Part shown: piece by piece, positions 1 through 6,405 of the stretch
Position numbering within the stretch: position 1 is the first letter of the stretch
Layout of the letters: each line of letters starts with the position of its first letter
Source of the DNA: Anaerolineae bacterium
GTDB taxonomy: Bacteria > Chloroflexota > Anaerolineae > Epilineales > JAHCIE01
Reading direction: 5' to 3'
Assembly (NCBI GenBank): GCA_026129385.1
Contig: JAHCIE010000074.1
Coordinates: forward strand, 1-11,736
DNA: 11,736 bases
Program-made: the position numbers and the translations under genes
The notes under the pieces: generated by a model
Seen by the model: the letters and a program-made list of their open reading frames with translations, nothing else
The model's database searches: none
Told to the model about the DNA's origin: nothing

Positions 1-163
1 GCGCGGCGATACGCTGTATGTCGATCTGACCGACCCGGCCACCGATAACCCGGCCCTCATCGCGGCGCTGGTGGCGGCTGGCGCGCGGGTACAGTTCGTG
101 ACCGAGGACCACGCTAGCCTGGAGCAGGTTTACCTGGAGCTACTCAACCATGACGCCCATTGA
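1..163 (+). CDS. ABC transporter ATP-binding protein, C-terminal end (partial)
   Basis: Only the last 53 codons are present, read in the frame starting at base 2 and ending at TGA 161-163. The peptide has no Walker or signature motif because those lie upstream of the window. Its end, FVTEDHASLEQVYLELL, matches the usual tail of ABC-2 type ATPases, where a short alpha/beta domain closes with a 'pasLEdvFleLt'-like helix. It should supply ATP hydrolysis for the permease that follows. Its stop lies 14 bases inside the next gene, so the two are almost certainly translationally coupled. Substrate cannot be told from this fragment. The family call leans on the neighbour as well as on the C-terminal pattern. 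Confidence 0.75.
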   Translation, partial: RGDTLYVDLTDPATDNPALIAALVAAGARVQFVTEDHASLEQVYLELLNHDAH

Positions 164-956
164 AGCCATCATCCGTAAGGAGTGGGTGGAGACGCTCCAC
201 AACCGCACCCTCGTCTGGTCATTTGCCCTGGTGGGCATCATGTTCACCCTCATGCCCTTGTTCATCGCCTTTGGCCTGCCGGCCCTGGTGGGCGATGGCA
301 TGACGACCGACTCGGACATGGGGCCGATGCTCAGGCTGCTGTCGGGCGCGCTGCCGGGCTTCGAGGCGCTGACTCCCCTGCAACAGTTCCAGGTGTTCTC
401 CATCCGCCAGTTCCTGCCCCTGTTCCTGCTGCTGCCCATCATGGGCGCGATGAGCATCGCCACCTACAGCATCATCGGCGAGAAGACGAGCCGCAGCCTG
501 GAAGCCGTCCTGGCGACGCCGACGACGACGCGGCAATTGCTGCTCAGCAAGGCGTTGGCTGCCAGCCTGCCGGCGGTGGCGGGGGCGTGGTTGCTATTTC
601 TGGCGTTTGCCCTGGTCGTGTGGCTTCTCGGCGGGCCTGAGGTGGCGCGTTACGCCCTCGACGGGACGGCGTGGGCGATGATTCTCCTCATCACGCCGCT
701 GGTAGCGCTCCTGGCGCTGGGGTTGGGGGTGATCGTCTCGTCGCGGGCGACCGACCCGCGCTCGGCGCAGCAAATCGCGACGCTGCTGGTGCTGCCAGTG
801 GTAGCCCTGCTCATCGCGCAAATATCGGGCCTGTTCCTCATCGGCCTGCCCATGATCCTCGCCGCTGCCGGGGTCCTCCTCGTCCTCGCCGCCATCGTGC
901 TGCAAGTTGGCGTCCGCCTCTTCCAGCGCGAGACGATTCTCACCAAGTGGAAGTGA
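150..956 (+). CDS. ABC-2 type transporter permease
   Basis: This 268-residue integral membrane protein is the permease half of an ABC exporter. Hydrophobic segments lie near residues 22-46, 86-108, 139-162, 172-198, 208-229 and 232-256, giving about six transmembrane helices. Between the second and third helix is the family's cytoplasmic coupling stretch: GEKTSRSLEAVLATP followed by LLLSKALAA. This corresponds to the 'E...g-t.e.Ll..P.....l...K' pattern of ABC-2 permeases. The ATG at 150 overlaps the upstream ATPase, and a GGAG about ten bases upstream can serve as ribosome binding site. The exported substrate is unknown; the family includes drug, lipid and peptide exporters. Length and topology look complete. 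Confidence 0.85.
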   Translation: MTPIEAIIRKEWVETLHNRTLVWSFALVGIMFTLMPLFIAFGLPALVGDGMTTDSDMGPMLRLLSGALPGFEALTPLQQFQVFSIRQFLPLFLLLPIMGAMSIATYSIIGEKTSRSLEAVLATPTTTRQLLLSKALAASLPAVAGAWLLFLAFALVVWLLGGPEVARYALDGTAWAMILLITPLVALLALGLGVIVSSRATDPRSAQQIATLLVLPVVALLIAQISGLFLIGLPMILAAAGVLLVLAAIVLQVGVRLFQRETILTKWK

Positions 957-960
957 GCGG

Positions 961-991
961 CGACCACGGATGACCGACCACCGACGACCGA
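961..991. repeat. Degenerate heptamer tandem repeat, site A
   Basis: Four consecutive 7-base units start five bases after the permease stop: CGACCAC, GGATGAC, CGACCAC, CGACGAC, then a partial CGA. Nearly the same four-unit block occurs upstream of gyrB at 5143-5170. The units are degenerate but stay in a seven-base register. Function is unknown. Confidence 0.6.
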
Positions 992-994
992 GGA

Positions 995-1038
995 GTTGAA
1001 AGGTTGAAGGACGGCCCCTGCCACCTTCAACCTTCAAC
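995..1038. terminator. Bidirectional terminator-like hairpin between convergent genes
   Basis: The left arm is GTTGAAAGGTTGAAGG at 995-1010 and the right arm is CCTTCAACCTTCAAC at 1024-1038. They pair over 15 bases with one bulged base and a 13-base loop. The hairpin sits between the stop of the plus-strand permease (956) and the stop of the minus-strand lipoprotein (1059), where a shared terminator is expected. No clear T run follows on either side, so classical intrinsic termination is not certain. The right arm is itself built of 7-base units (CCTTCAA twice, then CCTTCCA). Confidence 0.5.
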
Positions 1039-1058
1039 CTTCCAATCTACAATGCCGC

Positions 1059-2324
1059 TCAGCGGGGCGGCGTGGCGGCCAGGGTCGGGACGGGCGGGCC
1101 GAGGGGCGTGTAGCCGTAGGCCTGCACGCGCTGGTTCGCCGCGTCCACGATGTAGATGCGGCCTTCGGTGACGGCCAGGGCGTAGGGCGAGAAGGGGCGG
1201 TCCCCGTCGGCCGGGCCGTCCCACCACTCGATGAGCCGGCCGGCCGGGTCGAAGCGCGCCACGCGACGGCGACGGCCTTCCAGCACGAACACGCTGCCGT
1301 CGGGCGCGGCGGCCAGGGCAACGGGCGTATAGATGTCGGCCTGGCCGTTGGGCGGACCGACCCACGCGCTCAGGAAGCGGCCATCGGGTGCGAACAGGTG
1401 GATGCGGCTGGCCCCCCAGTCGGCGACGTACACCGTGCCGTCGGGACCGACGGCGACGGCCGACGCGGCGCGGAACGGCTCGTCGGGCCGCGGCCCATTC
1501 CACGCGCCGAGGGGCGCGCCGTCGGCGGTGAGACGGCTGACCTGACTGCGTTGCGAATTGACCGCGTAGACGGTGGTATCGGGGCCGACGGCCAGGCTCA
1601 GCGCCCCGTCCGGCGGCGACGCGGGCCATGCTCCGAGGAGACGGCCGTCGGGCGTGAGACGCCGCATCCCGTCCCATAGCGGTACGTACAGCGAGCCGTC
1701 GCCCGCCACGGCGAGGGTTCGCGGCCCAGGACTCTGGGATGGTGGTGGTGGGCCATTGGGCAGGGGCGGAATGTCCCAGTGTCCGAGGGGCTGGCCGTCG
1801 GCGCGGTAACGGTACATGCCGGGCTGCGCCACGTCGGTGACGAACAGCGTGCCGTCGCGACCCACAGCGATGCCGGGCGTATCCGCCGTCGGCCCCGTGT
1901 CCGGCCACGGGACGCTGAACAGGAGGCGACCGGGGCTGGCTGGCGGCGCGAGGGTCGGCGTCGGCGGCAGGGGGTAGGGGGTGGCGATGGCCGGCGTCGG
2001 CCGCTGCGGGGCCGGCGTGTGGGTCAGCGGCAGCAGGGTCGCCGATGGGCCAGGCGGGGGTAGGTAGGTCGGCTGCAGGACGGCCGTCGGCGCGGCGGGC
2101 GGCACATAGCCCAGGGGCGCTGTGGGCGCTGGCGTCGGCGGGGTGTAGTCGGGCGGTGACGTGGTCGGTGGTGCGGCGAGCGGTGGCGCGGCGAAGGCCG
2201 GCGTGGGGGCCACGATGCGCAGGAACGGCGTCTCAGTGGGCTGCGTGGAGCCGGGGCCAGCGACCCGGGGCGGCGAGCAGGCGGCGAGCAGCAGCAACAG
2301 CCACGCTACGAGGTAGCGGCGCAC
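1059..2324 (-). CDS. Secreted lipoprotein with Pro/Thr linker and six-bladed NHL-type propeller
   Basis: The 421-residue product begins with a lipoprotein signal: basic MRR, a leucine-rich core, and the lipobox LAAC with the modified cysteine at residue 16. Residues 20-130 are a low-complexity linker rich in Pro, Thr and Ala. From about 150 to 395 six repeats recur about every 45 residues, each with a core like AVAVGPDGTVYVAD. Core starts are near 151, 203, 243, 289, 336 and 382. These are NHL/SMP-30-like beta-propeller blades. The start is GTG at 2324-2322 with GGAGG a few bases upstream. It is probably anchored on the outer face of the membrane, displaying a propeller for binding proteins or glycans. 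No catalytic site was recognised and the ligand is unknown. The downstream neighbour is convergent, so the gene is probably monocistronic. Confidence 0.8.
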   Translation of the reverse strand: MRRYLVAWLLLLLAACSPPRVAGPGSTQPTETPFLRIVAPTPAFAAPPLAAPPTTSPPDYTPPTPAPTAPLGYVPPAAPTAVLQPTYLPPPGPSATLLPLTHTPAPQRPTPAIATPYPLPPTPTLAPPASPGRLLFSVPWPDTGPTADTPGIAVGRDGTLFVTDVAQPGMYRYRADGQPLGHWDIPPLPNGPPPPSQSPGPRTLAVAGDGSLYVPLWDGMRRLTPDGRLLGAWPASPPDGALSLAVGPDTTVYAVNSQRSQVSRLTADGAPLGAWNGPRPDEPFRAASAVAVGPDGTVYVADWGASRIHLFAPDGRFLSAWVGPPNGQADIYTPVALAAAPDGSVFVLEGRRRRVARFDPAGRLIEWWDGPADGDRPFSPYALAVTEGRIYIVDAANQRVQAYGYTPLGPPVPTLAATPPR

Positions 2325-2357
2325 AGGCCCTCCAGGGAATGACTCGCGTAGAGACTA

Positions 2358-2387
2358 CCTATACATAGGACGCGCGCCAGGCGTCAA
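2358..2387 (-). promoter_or_regulatory. Candidate promoter of the lipoprotein gene
   Basis: On the minus strand TTGACG (2387-2382) is followed after 18 bases by TATAGG (2363-2358), about 35 bases before the GTG start. The -35 is a good match; the -10 is weak. The -35 lies at the edge of the perfect inverted repeat at 2373-2405, which could make that palindrome an operator. Confidence 0.35.
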
Positions 2388-2405
2388 AAGTGACAGCCTG
2401 GCGCG
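2373..2405. repeat. Perfect 10-bp inverted repeat, terminator or operator
   Basis: CGCGCCAGGC at 2373-2382 pairs exactly with GCCTGGCGCG at 2396-2405 across a 13-base loop. It lies downstream of the minus-strand toxin gene and upstream of the lipoprotein gene. It could therefore terminate the toxin-antitoxin transcript or act as a protein-binding site. No T run follows on the minus strand. Confidence 0.5.
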
Positions 2406-2426
2406 GATTGTTTGCGGAGAATGTAG

Positions 2427-2445
2427 GGGCAGGGTCTCCCTGCCC
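2427..2445. repeat. Short palindromic element (8-bp stem, 3-base loop)
   Basis: GGGCAGGG (2427-2434) and CCCTGCCC (2438-2445) pair perfectly around TCT. It resembles small REP-like palindromes found dispersed between genes. Only one copy is in the window, so repetitiveness is not shown here. The rest of 2406-2514 holds nothing else recognisable. Confidence 0.45.
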
Positions 2446-2514
2446 ATCATGCCAGAGGGGGAACGCAGGGGCTCGGAGACACAGAGATGAAGGGAGATGT
2501 GTATGAGTTCGGTT

Positions 2515-2883
2515 TCAGGAAGCCCTATGCCCCCCCGCCACTGTAAGGCCCAGAATGCTCGCGATGTTATTCTCGACGCGGGTGAACTCCGCGGCGGCCA
2601 TCGTGCCAAGAGTGCGTGCAATATCTGACTTGTCGACGGTCGCCAATACCCCTCTGACCGCCGAGGGCTTGAGCAGGCCAGCGGCGCGCCACTCCGAAAG
2701 CAATGTATCGCCAGGGCGGAACGGAGGCGACACGTTGCTTGTGATAGCGGCGACGATCAACTTGATGCCCGCGCGATTGAACTCGTCTACGCTGATGATT
2801 ACCGCCGGGCGTCGCTTGCGGCCGTCGGCTCTACTGAAGGGAATATCCACGAGGACGATGTCGCCCCGCCTATAGCTCGTCAT
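2515..2883 (-). CDS. MazF/PemK-family endoribonuclease toxin
   Basis: The 122-residue protein has the MazF/PemK/CcdB fold signature at its N-terminus: YRRGDIVLVDIPFS, then a basic loop with KRRP, then AVIIS. The catalytic residues known in Bacillus MazF, an arginine and a threonine, correspond to Arg25 and Thr48 (in ITSN), so an active mRNA-cleaving toxin is likely. I chose ATG 2883-2881, which has GAAGAGG nine bases upstream. An ATG three codons earlier (2892) has no room for a ribosome site. The gene overlaps the end of the antitoxin gene by 14 bases, the usual antitoxin-first layout. In the cell the toxin would be held inactive by that antitoxin. RNA cleavage specificity cannot be read from sequence. 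Confidence 0.85.
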   Translation of the reverse strand: MTSYRRGDIVLVDIPFSRADGRKRRPAVIISVDEFNRAGIKLIVAAITSNVSPPFRPGDTLLSEWRAAGLLKPSAVRGVLATVDKSDIARTLGTMAAAEFTRVENNIASILGLTVAGGHRAS

Positions 2884-3112
2884 AGACGGCATCCTCTTCG
2901 TTGTCCCAGATTTCTAGGAGGGCGGGCGTCGATGCCATCATCCAGTCTCGGACGAGCGATGCTTCCGTCTCCTCGCCAGTCTTCTCAGATCGTGTCAGCA
3001 GGTCTTCGATGCTGGCGCGCGCCAACTCCTCTGGCGTTGTCTGTAGTTGCGCGGCCATCTCGCGCAACTGGGCCAGCCGCTCCTCGGATAGCGTCACGGT
3101 GATGCTGCTCAT
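2870..3112 (-). CDS. Ribbon-helix-helix antitoxin of the MazF-type toxin
   Basis: The 80-residue acidic protein opens with a beta strand (SSITVTLSEE) followed by two helices (RLAQLREMAAQL, then TPEELARASIEDLLTR). This is the ribbon-helix-helix DNA-binding layout of CopG/MetJ-type antitoxins. The C-terminal part, from about residue 45 to the end (…NEEDAVYDEL), is acidic and lies where antitoxins wrap their toxin. The start is ATG 3112-3110, preceded by a GAGGG-type site. Its last 14 bases lie inside the toxin gene, which argues for coupled translation. Autoregulation by the pair is usual for this family and is inferred here. No clear separate promoter was seen in the 79 bases after gyrB. Confidence 0.75.
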   Translation of the reverse strand: MSSITVTLSEERLAQLREMAAQLQTTPEELARASIEDLLTRSEKTGEETEASLVRDWMMASTPALLEIWDNEEDAVYDEL

Positions 3113-3132
3113 GCCCTCGCCCTCCCCTCGCT

Positions 3133-3186
3133 ACGACAAGGACCAAACAGCCTGCTGCTTGGTCCTTGGTCCCTCGTCCTTCGTCG
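3133..3186. terminator. Heptamer repeat and hairpin downstream of gyrB (site B)
   Basis: AAGGACCAA (3138-3146) pairs perfectly with TTGGTCCTT (3159-3167), with three further pairs inside after one mismatch. The sequence is built from 7-base units: ACGACAA, GGACCAA on the left and TTGGTCC, TTGGTCC, CTCGTCC, TTCGTCG (3159-3186) on the right. It starts six bases beyond the gyrB stop, so it may terminate or attenuate transcription between gyrB and the toxin-antitoxin pair. No U run follows on the minus strand. Confidence 0.45.
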
Positions 3187-3191
3187 TCCCG

Positions 3192-5126
3192 CTACACGTC
3201 CAGGTTACGGACATCCTTGGCGTGGGTGTTGATGAAGCGGGTGCGCGGCGGAACCTCTGACCCCATCAGAATCTCGAAGGTGCGGTCGGCGGTGATGGCG
3301 TCCTCGATGTTCACCTGAAGCACCGTGCGGTTCTCCGGGTTCATCGTCGTCTCCCACAGCTGCTCGGCGTTCATCTCGCCCAGGCCCTTGTAGCGCTGGA
3401 TCTCCGGGTCCTTGCCGCCCTTGCGCAGCTCGGCCACCAGCCGGTCCTTCTCGGCGTCGCTGTAGGCCCACCTTTGAGCCTTACCGTCCTTGACGAGGTA
3501 CAGGGGCGGCTGGGCGATGTACAGGTGGCCGCGCTCGATGAGGGGCTGCATGTAGCGGAAGAACATGGTCAGCAGCAGGGTGCGAATATGGCTGCCGTCC
3601 ACGTCGGCGTCGCACATGATGATGACGCGCCCGTAGCGCAGATTGTCCAGGTTGAAGTCGTCGCCGATGCCCGTACCGATGGCCGTCACCAGGGCGCGCA
3701 CCTCGTTGTTGCCGAGCATCTTGTCCAGGCGCGCCTTCTCCACGTTCAGAATCTTGCCGCGCAGGGGCAGCACCGCCTGGAACTTGCGGTCACGGCCCTG
3801 CTTGGCCGTGCCCCCCGCCGAGTCGCCCTCGACGATGTACAGCTCGGCCCGCTCCGGCTCGCGCTCCTGGCAGTCGGCCAGTTTGCCCGGCAGGGGCGAC
3901 ACTTCCAGCGCGCTCTTGCGGAACACAAGATCGCGGGCCTGGCGGGCCGCCTCGCGGGCGCGAGCCGACGTGAGCGACTTATCGATGATGGTGCGCGCTT
4001 CCTTGGGGTTTTCCTCTAGCCACTGGGAGAAGCCCTCGTTCATCACCGTCTCGACGATGGTGCGCACCTCAGCGTTGCCCAGCTTGATCTTCGTCTGCGA
4101 CTCAAACTGCGGGTCGGTGAGCTTGACCGAGATGACGGCCGTCAGGCCCTCGCGCACGTCCTCGCCAGAGAAGTTGCCGTCGCTGTCCTTGAGGAGGCTC
4201 TGCTTGCGCGCCCAATCGTTGATAGTGCGGGTCAGCGCGGTGCGAAAGCCCGTCAGATGCGTGCCGCCCTCGGTGGTGTGGATGTTGTTGGCGAAGGGCA
4301 GCACGGTCTCCGTGTAGCCGCCGGTGTACTGGAGCGAGACCTCGACCTCGGTGCTGTCCACCGTCTTGCGCGTATAGAAGGGCGCGGTCAGCGGCGTGCG
4401 CGTCAGGTTTAGATAGCGCACGAAGGACTTGATGCCCCCCTCGAAGTAGAAGGTCGTCTCCTGGCCATCGCCGCGCTCGTCGCAGAAGTGGATGGTCAGC
4501 CCCTGGGTGAGGAACGCCATCTGGCGGAAGCGCTCGGCCAGGGTGTGGAACTTGTATTCGGCGGTCCTGGTGAAGATGTCCAGGTCGCGCATGAAGGTCG
4601 TCGTCGTGCCACTGCCGTCAGACGGCCCAATCTCGATCACGTCAGTCACGGGCACGCCGCGCTCGTAGCGCTGGCGGTACTTCTTGCCGTTCTGGTGGAC
4701 GGTGACCTCCATCCACTCGGAGACGGCGTTGACCGCCGACACGCCGACGCCATGCAGGCCAGAGGCGACCTTGTAGCCGCCGCCGCCGAACTTGCCGCCC
4801 GCATGCAGCTTGGTCATGACCACTTCCAGGGCCGGCCGCCCGACCTGGGGATGAATATCGACGGGGATGCCACGGCCGTTGTCGGAGACCGTCACCGAGG
4901 AATCCTTGTGAATGATGATTTCAATGCGGTCGGCGTAGCCCGCCAGGGCCTCGTCCACCGAGTTGTCGACAACTTCCGTCACACAATGGTGGAGGCCCAT
5001 GACATCGGTGTTGCCGATGTACATACCGGGGCGCCGGCGCACCGCCTCCAGGCCTTCCAGCACCGTGATGCTCGACGCCGTATAACTGCTCTGTCCGTTC
5101 TGCCCGTTCGTCGTCTCATCCGGCAC
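3192..5126 (-). CDS. gyrB: DNA gyrase subunit B
   Basis: This full-length 644-residue type IIA topoisomerase subunit supplies ATP for negative supercoiling with GyrA. The GHKL ATPase domain has EVVDNSVDEA (catalytic Glu51, Asn55), SDNGRGIP (81-88) and GLHGVGVSAVNA (123-134). The transducer carries QTKIKLG (344-350) with the ATP-contacting lysine. The TOPRIM domain shows ELYIVEGDSAGG (Glu433) and CDADVDGSHIR (Asp506, Asp508) for magnesium. The C-terminus has the signature QRYKGLGEMNAEQLWETTM. The open frame extends upstream to 5471, but I chose GTG 5126-5124. AAGGGAGGA lies four bases before it, the peptide before the ATPase domain then has normal length, and a promoter lies upstream. gyrA is not in the window. 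No intein or proteobacterial-type insertion is seen. Confidence 0.97.
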   Translation of the reverse strand: MPDETTNGQNGQSSYTASSITVLEGLEAVRRRPGMYIGNTDVMGLHHCVTEVVDNSVDEALAGYADRIEIIIHKDSSVTVSDNGRGIPVDIHPQVGRPALEVVMTKLHAGGKFGGGGYKVASGLHGVGVSAVNAVSEWMEVTVHQNGKKYRQRYERGVPVTDVIEIGPSDGSGTTTTFMRDLDIFTRTAEYKFHTLAERFRQMAFLTQGLTIHFCDERGDGQETTFYFEGGIKSFVRYLNLTRTPLTAPFYTRKTVDSTEVEVSLQYTGGYTETVLPFANNIHTTEGGTHLTGFRTALTRTINDWARKQSLLKDSDGNFSGEDVREGLTAVISVKLTDPQFESQTKIKLGNAEVRTIVETVMNEGFSQWLEENPKEARTIIDKSLTSARAREAARQARDLVFRKSALEVSPLPGKLADCQEREPERAELYIVEGDSAGGTAKQGRDRKFQAVLPLRGKILNVEKARLDKMLGNNEVRALVTAIGTGIGDDFNLDNLRYGRVIIMCDADVDGSHIRTLLLTMFFRYMQPLIERGHLYIAQPPLYLVKDGKAQRWAYSDAEKDRLVAELRKGGKDPEIQRYKGLGEMNAEQLWETTMNPENRTVLQVNIEDAITADRTFEILMGSEVPPRTRFINTHAKDVRNLDV

Positions 5127-5142
5127 AGAATCCTCCCTTGCT

Positions 5143-5170
5143 CGACCACGGACCACCGACAACCGACCAC
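5143..5170. repeat. Degenerate heptamer tandem repeat in the gyrB leader, site C
   Basis: Four exact 7-base steps read CGACCAC, GGACCAC, CGACAAC, CGACCAC. The block lies between the predicted gyrB promoter and its ribosome binding site, so it should be transcribed as part of the 5' leader. It closely resembles site A at 961-991. Confidence 0.6.
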
Positions 5171-5202
5171 GGGGGGCGACCGTCGTCACACTTAACCGAA
5201 CA

Positions 5203-5231
5203 ATTGTACTCCAAAGCGGGGGATTCGTCCA
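5203..5231 (-). promoter_or_regulatory. gyrB promoter
   Basis: On the minus strand TGGACG (5231-5226) and TACAAT (5208-5203) are separated by exactly 17 bases, matching the sigma-70 consensus at 4/6 and 5/6 positions. The start point would fall near 5196, leaving a leader of about 70 bases before the GTG. Confidence 0.6.
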
Positions 5232-5243
5232 CTTGCGGCGCGA

Positions 5244-5280
5244 CCTGACACCCACTTCTAGCTCAAAAGTGGATGTCAGG
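5244..5280 (-). terminator. Hairpin terminator after galM
   Basis: Arms at 5244-5257 and 5267-5280 pair over 14 bases around a 9-base loop. The single C-A mismatch on the plus strand becomes a G-U wobble in minus-strand RNA, which suggests the minus-strand transcript is the one that folds. It sits 21 bases after the galM stop and just before the gyrB promoter. No U tract follows. Confidence 0.6.
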
Positions 5281-5301
5281 CCGGGCTGGCTAACGCTCCA
5301 G

Positions 5302-6366
5302 TTACCGCACCACGAACTTGAAGATCGTCGTCTGGCGGTAGGTGTCACCCGCGCGCACGATGGGTGACGGGAAGTGGGCGTGGTGAATCGCGTCGGGCCA
5401 ATCCTGGGTTTCCAGGCACAGGCCCGCGTGCGGCCCGTACACCTTGCCGCCCTTGCCGACGATTTCGCCACTGTCGCCGAGCTTGTTACCGGCGTAGAAC
5501 TGCACCCCCGGCTCGGTCGTCCATACCTCCAGGCCGCGGCCGCTGGTCGGCTCGAACACCTCGGCCGCCAGGGCGGGCGTTGCGTCCCCTCCCGGCAGCG
5601 CCCAGTTGTGATCGTAGCCGCTGCCGAGGCGCAGCTGCTCGTCGTCGGCGTGGATGCGCTGCCCGATGCGCGTCGGCTGGCGGAAATCGAAGGGCGTGCC
5701 CGCCACCGGGCGCACCTCGCCGGTGGGAACCTGCTGGGCGTTGGTGGGGGTGAAGGCGTCGGCGTGGATGGTCAGCACGTGGTCCAGGATATCGCCCGCC
5801 CCCGCCCCCGCCAGGTTGAAGTAGCTATGGTTGGTCAGGTTGACCAGGGTATCGGCGTCGGGCGTGGCGCGGTAGTCGATGACCAGGGCGTTGTCGTCGG
5901 TGAGAGTATAGGCCACGTGGACATCCAGCGCACCGGGGTAGCCCTCCTCGCCGTCGGGGCTGAGGTACGCCAGTTCCAGGCGTGGCCCGTCGGTCATCTC
6001 CGAGGCGTGGGCGGCCCATACCTGGCGGTCGAAGCCGTTCAGCCCGCCGTGCAGGCTGTTCTCGCCGTGGGTCCTGGTCACGTGGTACTCAACACCGTTG
6101 AGGGTGAAGCGCGCCCCCCCCAGGCGGTTGGCGACACGCCCCACCAGCGCGCCAAAGTAGGGATGCCGCGCCAGGTACGGCTCCAGACTGTCGAAGCCCA
6201 GGACGACATCGGCCAGCCGCCCCTCGCGGTCGGGGACGCGCAGACTAACAACGATGCCGCCGTAGGTGGCGATGCGCGCCTCGACGCCGTGGCGGTTGGT
6301 CAGGGTGTACAACGCGACGGGCGTGCCGTCGGCGGTCTGCCCCCAGGGGGTATGGGTGATGCTCAT
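5302..6366 (-). CDS. galM: Aldose 1-epimerase (mutarotase)
   Basis: The 354-residue cytosolic enzyme interconverts alpha and beta anomers of aldoses such as galactose and glucose, the entry step of the Leloir pathway. Family motifs occur in order: FGALVGRVANRL (71-82), ENSLHGG with His106, LTNHSYFNLAG with the catalytic acid His180, GYDHNW with Asp252, and CLETQDWPDAIHH with the catalytic base Glu319. Length fits the family and the protein looks intact. ATG 6366-6364 is preceded by GAGGAG nine bases upstream. It starts 39 bases after the stop of the phosphoesterase gene on the same strand and a hairpin follows it, so both genes probably share one transcript. No other galactose genes (galK, galT, galE) are in the window, so the operon is not a classical gal operon. 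Confidence 0.95.
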   Translation of the reverse strand: MSITHTPWGQTADGTPVALYTLTNRHGVEARIATYGGIVVSLRVPDREGRLADVVLGFDSLEPYLARHPYFGALVGRVANRLGGARFTLNGVEYHVTRTHGENSLHGGLNGFDRQVWAAHASEMTDGPRLELAYLSPDGEEGYPGALDVHVAYTLTDDNALVIDYRATPDADTLVNLTNHSYFNLAGAGAGDILDHVLTIHADAFTPTNAQQVPTGEVRPVAGTPFDFRQPTRIGQRIHADDEQLRLGSGYDHNWALPGGDATPALAAEVFEPTSGRGLEVWTTEPGVQFYAGNKLGDSGEIVGKGGKVYGPHAGLCLETQDWPDAIHHAHFPSPIVRAGDTYRQTTIFKFVVR

Positions 6367-6405
6367 GCCTCGGCTCTCCTCAGAACGACGGAGATCATGG
6401 GTGTC

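Noticed and set aside
961..991. CRISPR or other spaced repeat array in the heptamer blocks
   Set aside because: Units are contiguous, seven bases long and degenerate, with no spacers and no cas genes nearby.
1027..1908. 293-codon minus-strand open frame overlapping the lipoprotein gene in another frame
   Set aside because: Arg/Pro-rich shadow frame. The alternative frame has a signal peptide, lipobox and six propeller blades.
3474..5195. Long plus-strand open frames opposite gyrB
   Set aside because: Antisense to a highly conserved gene, with Val/Ala/His-rich composition typical of the complement of real codons.
5127..5471. N-terminal extension of gyrB to give a 759-codon frame
   Set aside because: The added 115 residues are basic, low-complexity and overlap the predicted gyrB promoter, the galM hairpin and the end of galM. 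A GTG with an excellent ribosome site lies exactly before the ATPase domain.
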